Positions 29,797 to 38,300 are shown, counted from the first letter of the stretch. The stretch: DNA of 38,542 nucleotides from Streptomyces sp. MspMP-M5 (GCF_000373585.1 NZ_KB891924.1:1-38542), one strand, 5' to 3'. Translations and numbers: made by a program. Notes: generated by a model not told the origin, from the sequence alone.

Positions 29797-30999
29797 GTGA
29801 TCACGAATGTTTCGGTGCACCGGCGGGCCAACGCCTTCGCCCAGGCCCTGGAGGAGCAGGAGCTCAGGGGCGCGGCGACCGAGGACCAGGTCGACAGCGC
29901 AGCACAAGCGCCGGTCGACGCACGGCTGTTGGCGGTCGCCGACGGCCTCGGGGAGCTCCCGAGGCCGGAGATGGCCACCGAGGTCAAGACCGTCCAGCGT
30001 GCCCAGCTCATCGCCGCGATGGAGGCCGCCTTCGCCGAAGGCGCCACGTCCGGCGACACCCGGGTGCCCGAGCAACGCGAGGCCAGAGGCGGCCACCGGG
30101 CAGGGAAACCGCTCGGCCGGCTGCGCCCGCACTCCCGCCTCTCCAAGGGGCTGGCGGCGGGCGGCCTGACGGTCGGCGTCGCCGCCGGCGCGTTCACCGG
30201 CGTCGCCGCGGCCAGCACCGACGCCCTCCCCGGCGACTCCCTCTACGGCCTCAAGCGCGGCATGGAGGACCTCCGGCTCACCATGGCCGGCGACGACTCC
30301 GACCGCGGCCAGCTCTATCTGGACCAGGCGTCGACCCGCATGATGGAGGCCCGTCGCCTGATGGAGCGCGGCCGCTCCGCACAGCTCGACCACGAGTCGC
30401 TCTCCGAGGTCCGCCGGGCGCTGGCCGGCGTCCGGCACGACGCGGGCGAGGGCCACCGCCTGCTGCACGCCGCTTACGAACGCGACGGCTCCCTCGGCCC
30501 CATCCAGGCGCTGAACTCCTTCGCCAAGACGCACCGCACCAGCTGGACACAGCTGCGCGACCGACTCCCGGTGCAGCTCACCGACGTCCGCGACGAGGTC
30601 AGTTCGGTCTTCGCCGCCATAGACGACGAGGTCGGCCCGCTGCGCTCGCTGCTCCCCTCGGGCCCGGACGGCCACAGCCACCACCGCGACACACCCGCCG
30701 ACAGGGGCGCCACCGGCGACGCCGGCCGCCCGTCCCCGGCCGGCAGCGAGTCCACGTCCGGCTCCCACGGCACGGGCCGGCACGCCCCACGTCCCTCGGC
30801 CTCGCCGTCCCAGGAGCAGGACGGGCTGCTCGGCGGCGGCACGGGCGGGCTGCTCGGCTCGCCCGGCAAGGGCAGCGCCTCACCGCACGACGGCAGCCAC
30901 GGCAAGGACCGCAGCGGCCACCCCGACGTCACCCTGCCGCCGCTGCTGCCCGGGCTCCTGCCCGACCTGGGCATCGACGGCGACAACCTGTCCAAGTAG
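29797..30999 (+). CDS. rsbN: Anti-sigma factor RsbN
   Basis: A 400-residue single-pass membrane protein that binds and inhibits BldN. The cytosolic N-terminal part (VITNVSVHRRANAFAQALEE to about residue 115) carries the sigma-binding region. One membrane segment, LAAGGLTVGVAAGAFTGVAAA, is near residues 118-138. The outer part begins STDALPGDSLYGLKRGMEDLRL, typical of DUF5667 domains, and ends in a long Gly/Ser/His/Pro-rich tail. The GTG start at 29797 has AGGAGGTG upstream; the GTG at 29788 is part of that site. The gene order bldN-rsbN is conserved in Streptomyces. Confidence 0.93.
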   Translation: MITNVSVHRRANAFAQALEEQELRGAATEDQVDSAAQAPVDARLLAVADGLGELPRPEMATEVKTVQRAQLIAAMEAAFAEGATSGDTRVPEQREARGGHRAGKPLGRLRPHSRLSKGLAAGGLTVGVAAGAFTGVAAASTDALPGDSLYGLKRGMEDLRLTMAGDDSDRGQLYLDQASTRMMEARRLMERGRSAQLDHESLSEVRRALAGVRHDAGEGHRLLHAAYERDGSLGPIQALNSFAKTHRTSWTQLRDRLPVQLTDVRDEVSSVFAAIDDEVGPLRSLLPSGPDGHSHHRDTPADRGATGDAGRPSPAGSESTSGSHGTGRHAPRPSASPSQEQDGLLGGGTGGLLGSPGKGSASPHDGSHGKDRSGHPDVTLPPLLPGLLPDLGIDGDNLSK

Positions 31000-31049
31000 C
31001 CGGCCCGCCCGCGCCGCGCGGCCCCGCGGCGGCCGGCGCGGCAGCCTCC

Positions 31050-31098
31050 CGGCGCTCGGTGTTCTTCCGCCACTCCCTCAGAAGAACACCGAGCGCCG
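31050..31098. terminator. Bidirectional terminator overlapping the acyltransferase C-terminus
   Basis: A perfect 18-bp inverted repeat, 31050-31067 (CGGCGCTCGGTGTTCTTC) with 31081-31098, has a 13-base loop. The right arm encodes the last codons (RRSVFF) of the acyltransferase gene. It lies between the convergent rsbN and acyltransferase genes. Confidence 0.8.
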
Positions 31099-32064
31099 CT
31101 GCACGAGCAGCTTGTAGAGGGTGTGCTGGATGGTCTCCCGGACCTGGTCGGTCAGGTTGAACATCAGCATCGGGTCGTCCGCCGCCTCCGCCGGATAGCC
31201 GTCGGTGGAAATGGGCTCGCCGAACTGGATCGTCCACTTCGTCGGCAGCGGCACCGCACCGAGCGGGCCCAGCCACGGGAAGGTCGGCGTGACCGGGAAG
31301 TACGGCAGCCCCAGCACCCGCGCCAGGGTCTTGGCGTTCCCGATCATCGGGTAGATCTCCTCCGCGCCCACGATCGAGCACGGCACGATCGGCACCCCGG
31401 CCCTGAGCGCCGTGGAGACGAAGCCGCCCCGCCCGAAGCGCTGGAGCTTGTAGCGGTCCGCGAACGGCTTCCCGATGCCCTTGAAGCCCTCCGGCATCAC
31501 CCCGACGATCTCCCCGCGCTCCAGCAGCCGCTGGGCGTCCTCCGCACAGGCCAGGGTGTGCCCGGCCTTGCGGGCCAGCTCGTTCATCACCGGCAGGACG
31601 AACACCAAGTCGGCCGCCAGCAGCCGCAGATGGCGCTGTGCCGGGTGATTGTCGTGCACCGCGACCTGGAGCATCAGGCCGTCCAGCGGGAGCGTTCCGG
31701 AGTGGTTGGCGACGATCAGCGCGCCACCGTCCGCGGGGATGTGCTCCATCCCCTTCACCTCGACCCGGAAGTACTTGTCGTAGAGCGGCCGCAGCAGCGA
31801 CATCAGGACCTGGTCGGTCAGTTCCTTGTCGTAGCCGAAGTCGTCGACCTCGTAGTCGCCGGTGATCCGCCGGCGCAGGAAGGCCAGCCCGCCCGCGATC
31901 CGCTCGTCCAGGGTCCGGCCGCCGGCCGGCCGTGGGGCGGGCGCCGGCTCCGGCTCGGTGCGGGCCTCCGGGACGGGCGCCAGCGCGGTGGCCCGCGCGG
32001 TCCGCCGGGCCTTGCGGCGCGCCCGCGGCTCCTCGCCGAAGGGAATGACCTTGGCGTCCGCCAT
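31078..32064 (-). CDS. 1-acyl-sn-glycerol-3-phosphate acyltransferase-like protein (PlsC family)
   Basis: A 328-residue member of the lysophospholipid acyltransferase superfamily. The acceptor motif is ALIVANHSGTLPLDGLML, the middle motif is VGVMPEGFKGIGKPF, and FVSTALRAGVPIVPCSIVGAEE follows. The His-Asp pair is separated by six residues (HSGTLPLD), not the usual four, a variant typical of this actinobacterial branch. The first 50 residues are basic and Ala/Pro-rich. I chose ATG 32064, with AGGAG 10 bases upstream; a GTG at 32082 overlaps the stop of the epimerase gene (GTGA) and is a real alternative. It likely works on phospholipid or a related lipid at the membrane. Confidence 0.88.
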   Translation of the reverse strand: MADAKVIPFGEEPRARRKARRTARATALAPVPEARTEPEPAPAPRPAGGRTLDERIAGGLAFLRRRITGDYEVDDFGYDKELTDQVLMSLLRPLYDKYFRVEVKGMEHIPADGGALIVANHSGTLPLDGLMLQVAVHDNHPAQRHLRLLAADLVFVLPVMNELARKAGHTLACAEDAQRLLERGEIVGVMPEGFKGIGKPFADRYKLQRFGRGGFVSTALRAGVPIVPCSIVGAEEIYPMIGNAKTLARVLGLPYFPVTPTFPWLGPLGAVPLPTKWTIQFGEPISTDGYPAEAADDPMLMFNLTDQVRETIQHTLYKLLVQRRSVFF

Positions 32065-32078
32065 CGTGGGTGAACTCC

Positions 32079-33128
32079 TCACTGGCTCGGGCCGCGGCGC
32101 GCGGACAGCACGCCGGCGAGCCGGTCTACGGTGCGGGCGAGCGACTCGGGCGGCAGCAGCCCCGGGCCGCGGCTGCGGGCGAATTCCTCGAAGGTCTCCG
32201 CCGTGGTGTACCGGGGGTGGAAGCCCAGTGTCTCGCGCATCTGCGTGGTCTCGACGACCCGACCGTGCGTCAGCATCCGGATCTGCTCGGGGGAGAAGTC
32301 GGTGATGCCGAGGGACCGCAGGACGGTGCCGGCCCAGGTCACGGTGGGCAGGAAGAGCGGCAGCGTGGGCCGTCCCAGGCGCCGGGAGACCTGTGAGAGC
32401 AGCAGGACGCCGTCACCTGCGATGTTGAACGTGCCGCTGTTGAGGGTGCCGCGGCGCGGCGCGGCGGCGGCGATCCGCAGCACGTCGATCGCGTCGTCCT
32501 CGTGGACGAACTGCAGCCGCGGGTCGTAGCCGAGGACGGTGGGCAGGACGGGCAGCGCGAAGTACTCGGCGAGCGGGGAGTCCGCGCACGGTCCGAGGAT
32601 GTTGGCGAAGCGCAGCACACAGACCGCCACGTCGGGGCGGCGCCGGGCGAAGCCGCGGACGTATCCCTCGACCTCGACGGTGTCCTTCGCGAAGCCGCCG
32701 CTGGGCAGCGACTTGGGCGGGGTGTTCTCGGTGAACACGGCCGGGTCGCGGGGCGCGGAGCCGTAGACGCTGGTGCTGGACTTGATGATCACGCGCTGGA
32801 CGTTCGGGGCCTTCTGGCAGGCGCCGAGCAGCTGCATGGTGCCGATGACGTTGGTCTCCTTGACCGTGGTCCGGCCGCCCCGGCTGCCCAGCGGTGTGCC
32901 GTTGATGTCCATGTGGACGACGGTGTCGGCCCCCGTCTCGGCCAGGACCCGGGCGATCGCCGGATGCCGGATGTCGGCCTTGAGGAATTCGGCCCCGCCG
33001 AGCGGGTGCTCCGGTACCACGGCATCGACCCCGATCACCCGGTCGACGTCGGGATCGCGCTGGATCCGGCGGACGAACCGGCCCCCCAGCTGCCGTGCGA
33101 CGCCCGTGACGAGCACGACGTTGCCCAA
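32079..33128 (-). CDS. NAD-dependent epimerase/dehydratase family protein
   Basis: A 349-residue extended SDR. The Rossmann motif is VVLVTGVARQLGGRFVRR, a diagnostic DTVVHMDINGTP replaces the usual DxVxHLAA, and the Ser-Tyr pair is seen in IKSSTSVYGSAP; the expected YxxxK is degenerate (FAKDTVEVEGY), so catalytic activity as a sugar epimerase is uncertain. Streptomyces homologues begin at the same place, and TTG at 33128 with GGAG 8 bases upstream is the only start that fits. It is coupled with the acyltransferase by a short overlap or gap, suggesting a shared lipid or envelope role. Confidence 0.88.
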   Translation of the reverse strand: MGNVVLVTGVARQLGGRFVRRIQRDPDVDRVIGVDAVVPEHPLGGAEFLKADIRHPAIARVLAETGADTVVHMDINGTPLGSRGGRTTVKETNVIGTMQLLGACQKAPNVQRVIIKSSTSVYGSAPRDPAVFTENTPPKSLPSGGFAKDTVEVEGYVRGFARRRPDVAVCVLRFANILGPCADSPLAEYFALPVLPTVLGYDPRLQFVHEDDAIDVLRIAAAAPRRGTLNSGTFNIAGDGVLLLSQVSRRLGRPTLPLFLPTVTWAGTVLRSLGITDFSPEQIRMLTHGRVVETTQMRETLGFHPRYTTAETFEEFARSRGPGLLPPESLARTVDRLAGVLSARRGPSQ

Positions 33129-33274
33129 GATCGGCTCTCCTTCCCGCAGCGGCTGCCACCTGCGCCGAGCTGTGCGGCTCACGCTATCGGGTCGGTGTTG
33201 CACGACGATGACCGCACGATGCCCATAACGACATTTGCGTACGACCACCGTCCATACGGCCCACAAAAGCACCA

Positions 33275-33307
33275 CGGCCCCTCACCGCCCAGGGCGGTGA
33301 GGGGCCG
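33275..33307 (-). terminator. Terminator after the bS22 gene
   Basis: A perfect 15-bp stem (33275-33289 with 33293-33307, CGGCCCCTCACCGCC and its complement) with a 3-base loop begins 22 bases after the bS22 stop codon on the minus strand, followed by a short run containing TTTT. Confidence 0.8.
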
Positions 33308-33328
33308 CGAAATCGCGATCAGCGTCGC

Positions 33329-33427
33329 TTACTTCTTGTTACGACGCTGCACACGGGTGCGCTTGAGCAGCTTGCGGTGCTTCTTCTTCGCCATCCGCTT
33401 GCGCCGCTTCTTGATAACAGAGCCCAC
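33329..33427 (-). CDS. bS22-type small basic protein (AURKAIP1/COX24 domain)
   Basis: A 32-residue peptide, MGSVIKKRRKRMAKKKHRKL with a similar tail ending RVQRRNKK, that is half Lys and Arg. It is the extra ribosomal protein known as bS22 in actinobacteria, with the AURKAIP1/COX24 signature shared with a mitoribosomal protein. It begins with GTG at 33427 after GAGGG and ends with TAA, rare in this genome. It is too short for most gene callers. A strong terminator follows, so it is probably its own transcript. Confidence 0.92.
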   Translation of the reverse strand: MGSVIKKRRKRMAKKKHRKLLKRTRVQRRNKK

Positions 33428-33547
33428 GACTACCCTCGCTCACTTCGTATCACTCGGTGCGGGGCGTCCGAGCCCACACTACCTACATCGGGCCAGGGTA
33501 CCCGGCGCCGGCCGTACCGCGTAATCCGAGGGTCGCCGAACGAGCGG

Positions 33548-33757
33548 TCAGGCCGACTCCACCCCCACATACGACTCACGGAGATAGTCGTGGACCGCCT
33601 GCTCCGGCACCCGGAACGACCGGCCCACGCGGATCGCGGGCAGATGACCGCTGTGCACCAGGCGGTACACGGTCATCTTCGACACCCGCATCACCGTGGC
33701 AACCTCCGCCACTGTCAGAAACACAACTTCGTTCAACGGCCTCTGGTCCGCAGCCAT
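33548..33757 (-). CDS. Helix-turn-helix (excisionase/MerR-like) DNA-binding protein
   Basis: A 69-residue protein with a single winged helix-turn-helix: FLTVAEVATVMRVSKMTVYRLVHSGHLPAIRVGRSFRVPEQAVHDYL. This is the excisionase/MerR-like fold that also makes up BldC of Streptomyces. Proteins of this size can bind head to tail on direct repeats. The ATG at 33757 begins MAADQRPLNEV. The position beside bS22 and near bldN is conserved in Streptomyces. The target genes are unknown. Confidence 0.9.
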   Translation of the reverse strand: MAADQRPLNEVVFLTVAEVATVMRVSKMTVYRLVHSGHLPAIRVGRSFRVPEQAVHDYLRESYVGVESA

Positions 33758-33885
33758 CACACACCTGCACCTTCCGCATAAGACGGGCACCGGCTTCCCC
33801 TCCGGTGACTCTTCGTCGCCATGCGTTCACTCCCCAGATTAGGGGCGGGTGATGCGAGTGGGGAAGAGGAGCAGCTAACGACCGC

Positions 33886-34710
33886 CTATCGGGACAACCT
33901 TGCCCTATTCAGGACATAGTGCACCAGGGGGCGGTAGTGAGCGGACCGCACGGCATCGTCGAGCGGCACCACCGCGGACAGCCGTCCCTCGGCCTGTCCG
34001 ACGAACGGCGCCGGGTCGTCGGAGTCGGCCAGCCCGATCGCCTCGATGCCCAGCTGACCTGCTCCGCAGACCCATCCATGGTCCCCGACGACCAGCTCCG
34101 GAAGCGGCCCCGCGGACCTCGCGGCGGCCTCCAGAACGGCCCGCACCGGGAGCGGTGAATGGGTGTGCACGCCCCCCTCGGAAGGTGCGCCCCGCACGCC
34201 GGGCTCGCGCATCAGCGCGACTCCCCGTACGTAGTCGAGGACCCGGGTGCGTACGCCGAACCGGGTCGCCATGTCGACACGGTGGCCATACGCCGAGGTG
34301 AGGACGGGGCAGCCCGCCGACGAGAGGGCGTCTGCGAGGGCGGCGTAGAAGTCCAGCAGCCGGTGCGGATGGCCGGTGCCGAGCAGCACCGGCGCCCGCC
34401 GGCCGGCCGCCGCGGCGAGCCGGCCGGCGAAGGCGTCCAAGGCGGCGATCGTCCGGTCGGGGTCGATCACATCCAGACCGGAAGTGTGCGTGGGATCGGC
34501 CGAAACCCCGCACTTCTGCCCCATCAGCCCCAGGACATCACCGAAGGACCAGTCCCGCTCGGGGTCCAGCCCCAGCAACACCCGCGGGTCACGCGCCGCG
34601 AAGAGCCGGTAGCGCCGCAGACTCTGCTCCCGCGTGGTCGCGATCGTCCCCGCGAGCCCCGCCTCGATCAGATGCCCCCGCAGTTCCCCGATGCCCCACA
34701 CACGCCCCAT
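33886..34710 (-). CDS. Conserved actinobacterial putative phosphatase
   Basis: A 274-residue cytosolic protein starting MGRVWGIGELRGHLIEAGLAG. Homologues are usually labelled phosphatase, without a well-defined motif visible to me. Notable segments are VLLGTGHPHRLLDFYAALADAL (His-rich, after a hydrophobic strand), a HRVDMATRFGVRTRVLDYV region, and ELVVGDHGWVCGAGQLGIEAIG. The start could also be a GTG at 34716 (VSMGRVWG). No operon partner is seen; it lies 128 bases from the small DNA-binding protein gene. Confidence 0.72.
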   Translation of the reverse strand: MGRVWGIGELRGHLIEAGLAGTIATTREQSLRRYRLFAARDPRVLLGLDPERDWSFGDVLGLMGQKCGVSADPTHTSGLDVIDPDRTIAALDAFAGRLAAAAGRRAPVLLGTGHPHRLLDFYAALADALSSAGCPVLTSAYGHRVDMATRFGVRTRVLDYVRGVALMREPGVRGAPSEGGVHTHSPLPVRAVLEAAARSAGPLPELVVGDHGWVCGAGQLGIEAIGLADSDDPAPFVGQAEGRLSAVVPLDDAVRSAHYRPLVHYVLNRARLSR

Positions 34711-35071
34711 GCTCACCCGCCGACCGCCCGCCCGGTGCCCCAACCGACGGGTAGTCACACATCCGGGCCAGCCCCGAGAAGCGGCCGCCGGGTTCGGGCC
34801 CCTCCTGCCCCCGGCGCGACATCTACGGCGCGAACGCCTCTCAGCTGCCCCGCCGGAACACCTCCCCCGGCCAGGCCCGGCCGGCGGCTGGGCTCCCTCC
34901 CCCGCCCCGCCGGAACACCTCCCCGGCCAGGCCCGGCCGGCAGCCCGGATCCTCCCCCGCCCGCGCCACGCCCCGGAATACCCCCCGCCCGCCGCGCGTT
35001 GTGGCCCCGCAGGGGGCCCTCGCACCCCCTACGGGTTCTGTTCGCCCACCCCCTACGGCACCCCCGCCCCC
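34711..35071. other. Intergenic region between acuC and the phosphatase gene
   Basis: About 360 bases without a gene, extremely rich in C on the plus strand. It contains a 57-base tandem duplication (34847-34958), a short GGCCCC/GGGGCC hairpin at 35003-35018 that may end acuC, and two copies of CCCCCTACGG at about 35025-35055. Confidence 0.6.
34847..34958. repeat. Tandem repeat of about 57 bp
   Basis: Copy 1 (34847-34903, 57 bases) and copy 2 (34904-34958, 55 bases) both begin GCCCCGCCGGAACACCTCCC and share GGCCAGGCCCGGCCGG. They differ by small indels and a few substitutions toward the end. Confidence 0.8.
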
Positions 35072-36247
35072 TCAAGGCAGCAGCCCGTGCGCCGGGAACA
35101 CCGCCCTCCGGGTGGCCAGCACCGCCTGGTCGAGCCGGTCGGCCGGGTCGTAGCCGCCCTCGGCGAAGTCCCGCCACTGTGGCGTCCGCCCGTCCGTCAT
35201 CCGCTGCGGCGCCAACTGCCGTGTCCTGCGGAACACTTCGTGCCGCCACTCCTCCGGCACCCGCGACGTCGGATCGATCGGCCGGTGCCCGGCGATCGCC
35301 GCCAGATGCGTCCAGCTGCGCGGCACCACCTCCACCACCGCGTACCCGCCGCCCCCGAGCGCGACCCAGCGCCCCTCCGCGTGTTCGTGCGCCAGGGCGT
35401 GGCAGGACTCGGCCACCGCCCGCTGCGCGTCCAGGCTCACCGCGAGATGCGCGAGCGGATCCTCGAAATGGGTGTCGGCGCCGTGCTGGGTGACCAGAGC
35501 CTGGGGACGGAACGCGGCCAGCAGCTCCGGCACCACCGCGTGGAAGGCCCGCAGCCAGCCCGCGTCGCCGGTCCCGGCCGGCAGCGCCACATTCACCGCG
35601 CTGCCCGCCGCGCCCTCGCCGCCGGTCTCCTCCGGCCAGCCGGTCTGCGGGAACAGCGTCTGCGGATGCTCGTGCAGCGAGATCGTCAGTACCCGCGGGT
35701 CCTCCCAGAACGCCGCCTGGACGCCGTCGCCGTGGTGCACGTCCACATCCACGTACGCCACGCGTTCGGCCCCCAACTCCAGCAGCCGGGCGACCGCCAG
35801 CGCCGCGTCGTTGTAGACGCAGAAACCCGACGCGCCACCGGGCATCGCATGGTGCAGCCCGCCGGCGAAGTTCACCGCGTGCGACGCCTCCCCGCGCCAG
35901 ACGGCCTCCGCGGCGCCCACCGACTGCCCGGCGATCAGCGCCGACGCCTCGTGCATCCGCGGGAACGCCGGGTCGTCCTCGGTGCCCAGCCCGTAGTCCA
36001 GGTCCGCGGACGCCGGGTCGGCGGACGCCCGCCGGACCGCCTCGATGTAGTCCGCCCGGTGCACCAGCCCCAGAGTGGAATCACCGGCCGGTTTGGCGGC
36101 CACCACCTCCAGCGGCCCGCGATGGAGCCCGAACGCCTCCACCAGACGCATCGTCAGGGCGAGCCGGACGGGATCCATCGGATGCCCCGGCCCGAAGTCA
36201 TAGCCCGTTACTGCCTCGTCCCACATCAGCTGTGCGCGGCCGCTCAT
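35072..36247 (-). CDS. acuC: Acetoin utilization protein AcuC (histone deacetylase-like)
   Basis: A 391-residue zinc-dependent deacetylase of the HDAC superfamily. Catalytic parts: GLHHAMPGGASGFCVYNDAAL (His-His pair), VDVDVHHGDGVQAAFW (zinc-ligand Asp and His), QHGADTHFEDPLAHL (second zinc Asp), and GGGGYAVVEVVPRSW with the transition-state Tyr. In Bacillus, AcuC deacetylates acetyl-CoA synthetase; a similar role in acyl-lysine turnover is likely here. I chose the ATG at 36247 (MSGRAQLMWDEAV); a GTG at 36256 is an alternative. The first 50 bases overlap the end of the MFS gene in another frame. Confidence 0.93.
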   Translation of the reverse strand: MSGRAQLMWDEAVTGYDFGPGHPMDPVRLALTMRLVEAFGLHRGPLEVVAAKPAGDSTLGLVHRADYIEAVRRASADPASADLDYGLGTEDDPAFPRMHEASALIAGQSVGAAEAVWRGEASHAVNFAGGLHHAMPGGASGFCVYNDAALAVARLLELGAERVAYVDVDVHHGDGVQAAFWEDPRVLTISLHEHPQTLFPQTGWPEETGGEGAAGSAVNVALPAGTGDAGWLRAFHAVVPELLAAFRPQALVTQHGADTHFEDPLAHLAVSLDAQRAVAESCHALAHEHAEGRWVALGGGGYAVVEVVPRSWTHLAAIAGHRPIDPTSRVPEEWRHEVFRRTRQLAPQRMTDGRTPQWRDFAEGGYDPADRLDQAVLATRRAVFPAHGLLP

Positions 36248-37445
36248 GGTCGTCACCGTATCGGTCCGGAGACGACCCGAACGAGCGGGCGTACACCAAC
36301 GTCACCAGGACCAGCGCCATCGGTACGAGCATCGCTCCGCGATAGCTCCAGGCGTCCCCGATCGCCCCCACCAACGGAGAACCGACCAGAAACCCCACAT
36401 AGTTGAAGATGTTCAGTCGCGCGATGGTCGGATCCGAAGCGCCGGGGCCGCGTCGCTCGACGGCCTGCCGCCCGGCCGCCGCGAACGTCTGCGGTACGAC
36501 GACACACAGCCCGAGCCCCAGCAGGACGAACCCCGCCATCCCCGCCCAGGCCCCCGGCGCCACCGCCACCACCGCGAAACCTGCCGCCGCCACCACCGTC
36601 CCGGTCCGCACCACCGCCACCGGCCCGAAGCGCTGCACGCCCAGGTCGCCGACGGTCCGCCCGAGCAGCGTCATCACCATGTAGACGTTGTACGGGACCG
36701 TCGACAGCTGCTCCGAGCTGCCCAGGACGTCCTTCAGATACTTCGCGCTCCAGTTGGAGACCGTCGAATCCCCGATGTACGCAAACGCCATCACCAGACA
36801 CAGCGGCAACAGCAGCCGCATGGCCACCGGAGTCGCGGCCCCCGCCCCACCCTCGGACGCACCCCGCTCGTCGCCGTCCACGAACCACCGGCCGGCGATC
36901 AGCACCAGCGGAACGACGACCGCCACCACCGGCCCGTACAGCAGCACCAGCGACAGCTCCCAGTGTGCGCCCGCCCACGCCAACGACGCCCCGGCGATCC
37001 CGCCCAGGCTGTACGCGGCGTGGAAACCGAGCATGATGCTGCGCCCGTAGGCCCGCTGGAGGCTCACCCCCAGCATGTTCATCGACGCGTCCAGGGCGCC
37101 CACCGTCAACCCGAACGCGCCCAGGGCCACCGCCACTTGGGCCAGCGAACCGCCCGCACCGACGGCCGGCAGCGCCAGGCACACCACCGGTTGCACAACG
37201 CGCAGCACGACGCTGGGCCGCACCCGCTTCACCAGGTGCTCGGTGCCCACGCTGCCGACGCCGGCGAGCACCGGAACGGCCGCCAGGAAGACCGGCAGCA
37301 GGCCGTCGGAGATGCCGTAACGCACCTGGATCGCCGGTATCCGGGTCACGAGCAGGGCGAAGACCGCCCCCTGCGCGAAGAAGCTGAGGGCGAGCGCGAC
37401 CCGGCCGTGCCGCAGTCGCGCTCCCGGCACCTGAGGGGGCGTCAT
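36198..37445 (-). CDS. MFS transporter
   Basis: A 415-residue major facilitator with about 11-12 hydrophobic helices, beginning with VALALSFFAQGAVFALLVTRIPAI. Intracellular basic loops (KRVRPSVVLRVV, DRYGDDHERPR) fit inside-positive topology. Its sequence resembles the YbjJ/fucose permease-like branch of sugar or drug transporters, but the substrate cannot be told. The last 50 bases overlap the start of acuC, so the two are probably cotranscribed. The ATG at 37445 lacks a Shine-Dalgarno; TAGGCT ends 8 bases before it, as in leaderless transcripts. Confidence 0.88.
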   Translation of the reverse strand: MTPPQVPGARLRHGRVALALSFFAQGAVFALLVTRIPAIQVRYGISDGLLPVFLAAVPVLAGVGSVGTEHLVKRVRPSVVLRVVQPVVCLALPAVGAGGSLAQVAVALGAFGLTVGALDASMNMLGVSLQRAYGRSIMLGFHAAYSLGGIAGASLAWAGAHWELSLVLLYGPVVAVVVPLVLIAGRWFVDGDERGASEGGAGAATPVAMRLLLPLCLVMAFAYIGDSTVSNWSAKYLKDVLGSSEQLSTVPYNVYMVMTLLGRTVGDLGVQRFGPVAVVRTGTVVAAAGFAVVAVAPGAWAGMAGFVLLGLGLCVVVPQTFAAAGRQAVERRGPGASDPTIARLNIFNYVGFLVGSPLVGAIGDAWSYRGAMLVPMALVLVTLVYARSFGSSPDRYGDDHERPRTADVGRGSNGL

Positions 37446-37563
37446 GGCGCGCCAGCCTAGAACTCCGGCCTACCGCTGGGTAGATGGATCACACGACCAA
37501 TTCGCCCTACCGTACGAGCAGTTCCGCCCAGGACGTATGCGGCCCCCGCCCCGCAACCCACCC

Positions 37564-38214
37564 CTAGTGCAACAACTGCGGCAGCTCCGCCATATCGACG
37601 AACAGCGCGGTGGCCCCGGCCTCCACCAGCTTCGCCGCCGGCGTCATCGCCGTGAACCCGTACACGTCCATCCCCGCGGCCACCGCCGCCCGTACACCCA
37701 GCGGGCTGTCCTCGACCACCGCACACCGCCCAGGCGCGACCCCCATCTCCCGCGCCGCGTGCAGAAACAAGTCGGGCGCCGGCTTCCCCCGCGCCACGTC
37801 CTGCGACGAGAACAGCCGGTCCTCGCCGAACCGCTCGAACAACCCGGTCTTCGTCAGCGCCACCCGGATCCGCTCATGACTTCCCGACGACCCGACGCAG
37901 TACGGCACACCGTCCGCGGCCAGCTTCTCCAGAACGGTCTCCACGCCCGGCACCGGCTGCAGCCGCTCCCGGAACGCGTCGAAAACCCGCGCATGGAAGT
38001 CCTCCTCGAAGGCTGCCGGCAGCGCCCGGCCGGACTTCTCCAGCACCAGGTCGCGCACCCGCTGCACCGACCCGCCCATGAAGTCACGCAGCGATTCCTC
38101 GTACGTGGTCGGGTGGCCCAGTTCGGTGAGATAGCCGGCGAGGATCTCATTGGAGATCGGCTCACTGTCCACCAAGACGCCATCGTTATCGAAAATGATC
38201 AGGTCGTAGCGCAT
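37564..38214 (-). CDS. HAD family phosphatase (beta-phosphoglucomutase-like)
   Basis: A 216-residue HAD subfamily I protein. Motif I is IIFDNDGVLVDSEP, motif II is in YCVGSSGSHERI, the motif III lysine is in ARGKPAPDLF, and motif IV is VVEDSPLGVRAA. Asn instead of the second Asp's usual neighbour (DND) is common in this branch. The substrate could be a sugar phosphate or 2-phosphoglycolate-like compound. It begins at 38214, 45 bases past the rRNA terminator, in the same direction as the rRNA operon, and has 118 bases between its stop and the MFS start. Confidence 0.92.
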   Translation of the reverse strand: MRYDLIIFDNDGVLVDSEPISNEILAGYLTELGHPTTYEESLRDFMGGSVQRVRDLVLEKSGRALPAAFEEDFHARVFDAFRERLQPVPGVETVLEKLAADGVPYCVGSSGSHERIRVALTKTGLFERFGEDRLFSSQDVARGKPAPDLFLHAAREMGVAPGRCAVVEDSPLGVRAAVAAGMDVYGFTAMTPAAKLVEAGATALFVDMAELPQLLH

Positions 38215-38258
38215 CTCCCGAGCGTACCTACCCGGGCTTTCCTGAAGCCCAACGCAAA

Positions 38259-38300
38259 AAAGCCTCGTTCCCCGAGTCGAAACTCGGGGAACGAGGCTTT
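38259..38300 (-). terminator. rRNA operon terminator
   Basis: A perfect 19-bp stem (38282-38300 with 38259-38277) with a TTCG loop on the minus strand is followed by a run of T. It lies 9 bases after the 5S 3' end and is the strongest classical intrinsic terminator in the window. Confidence 0.93.
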
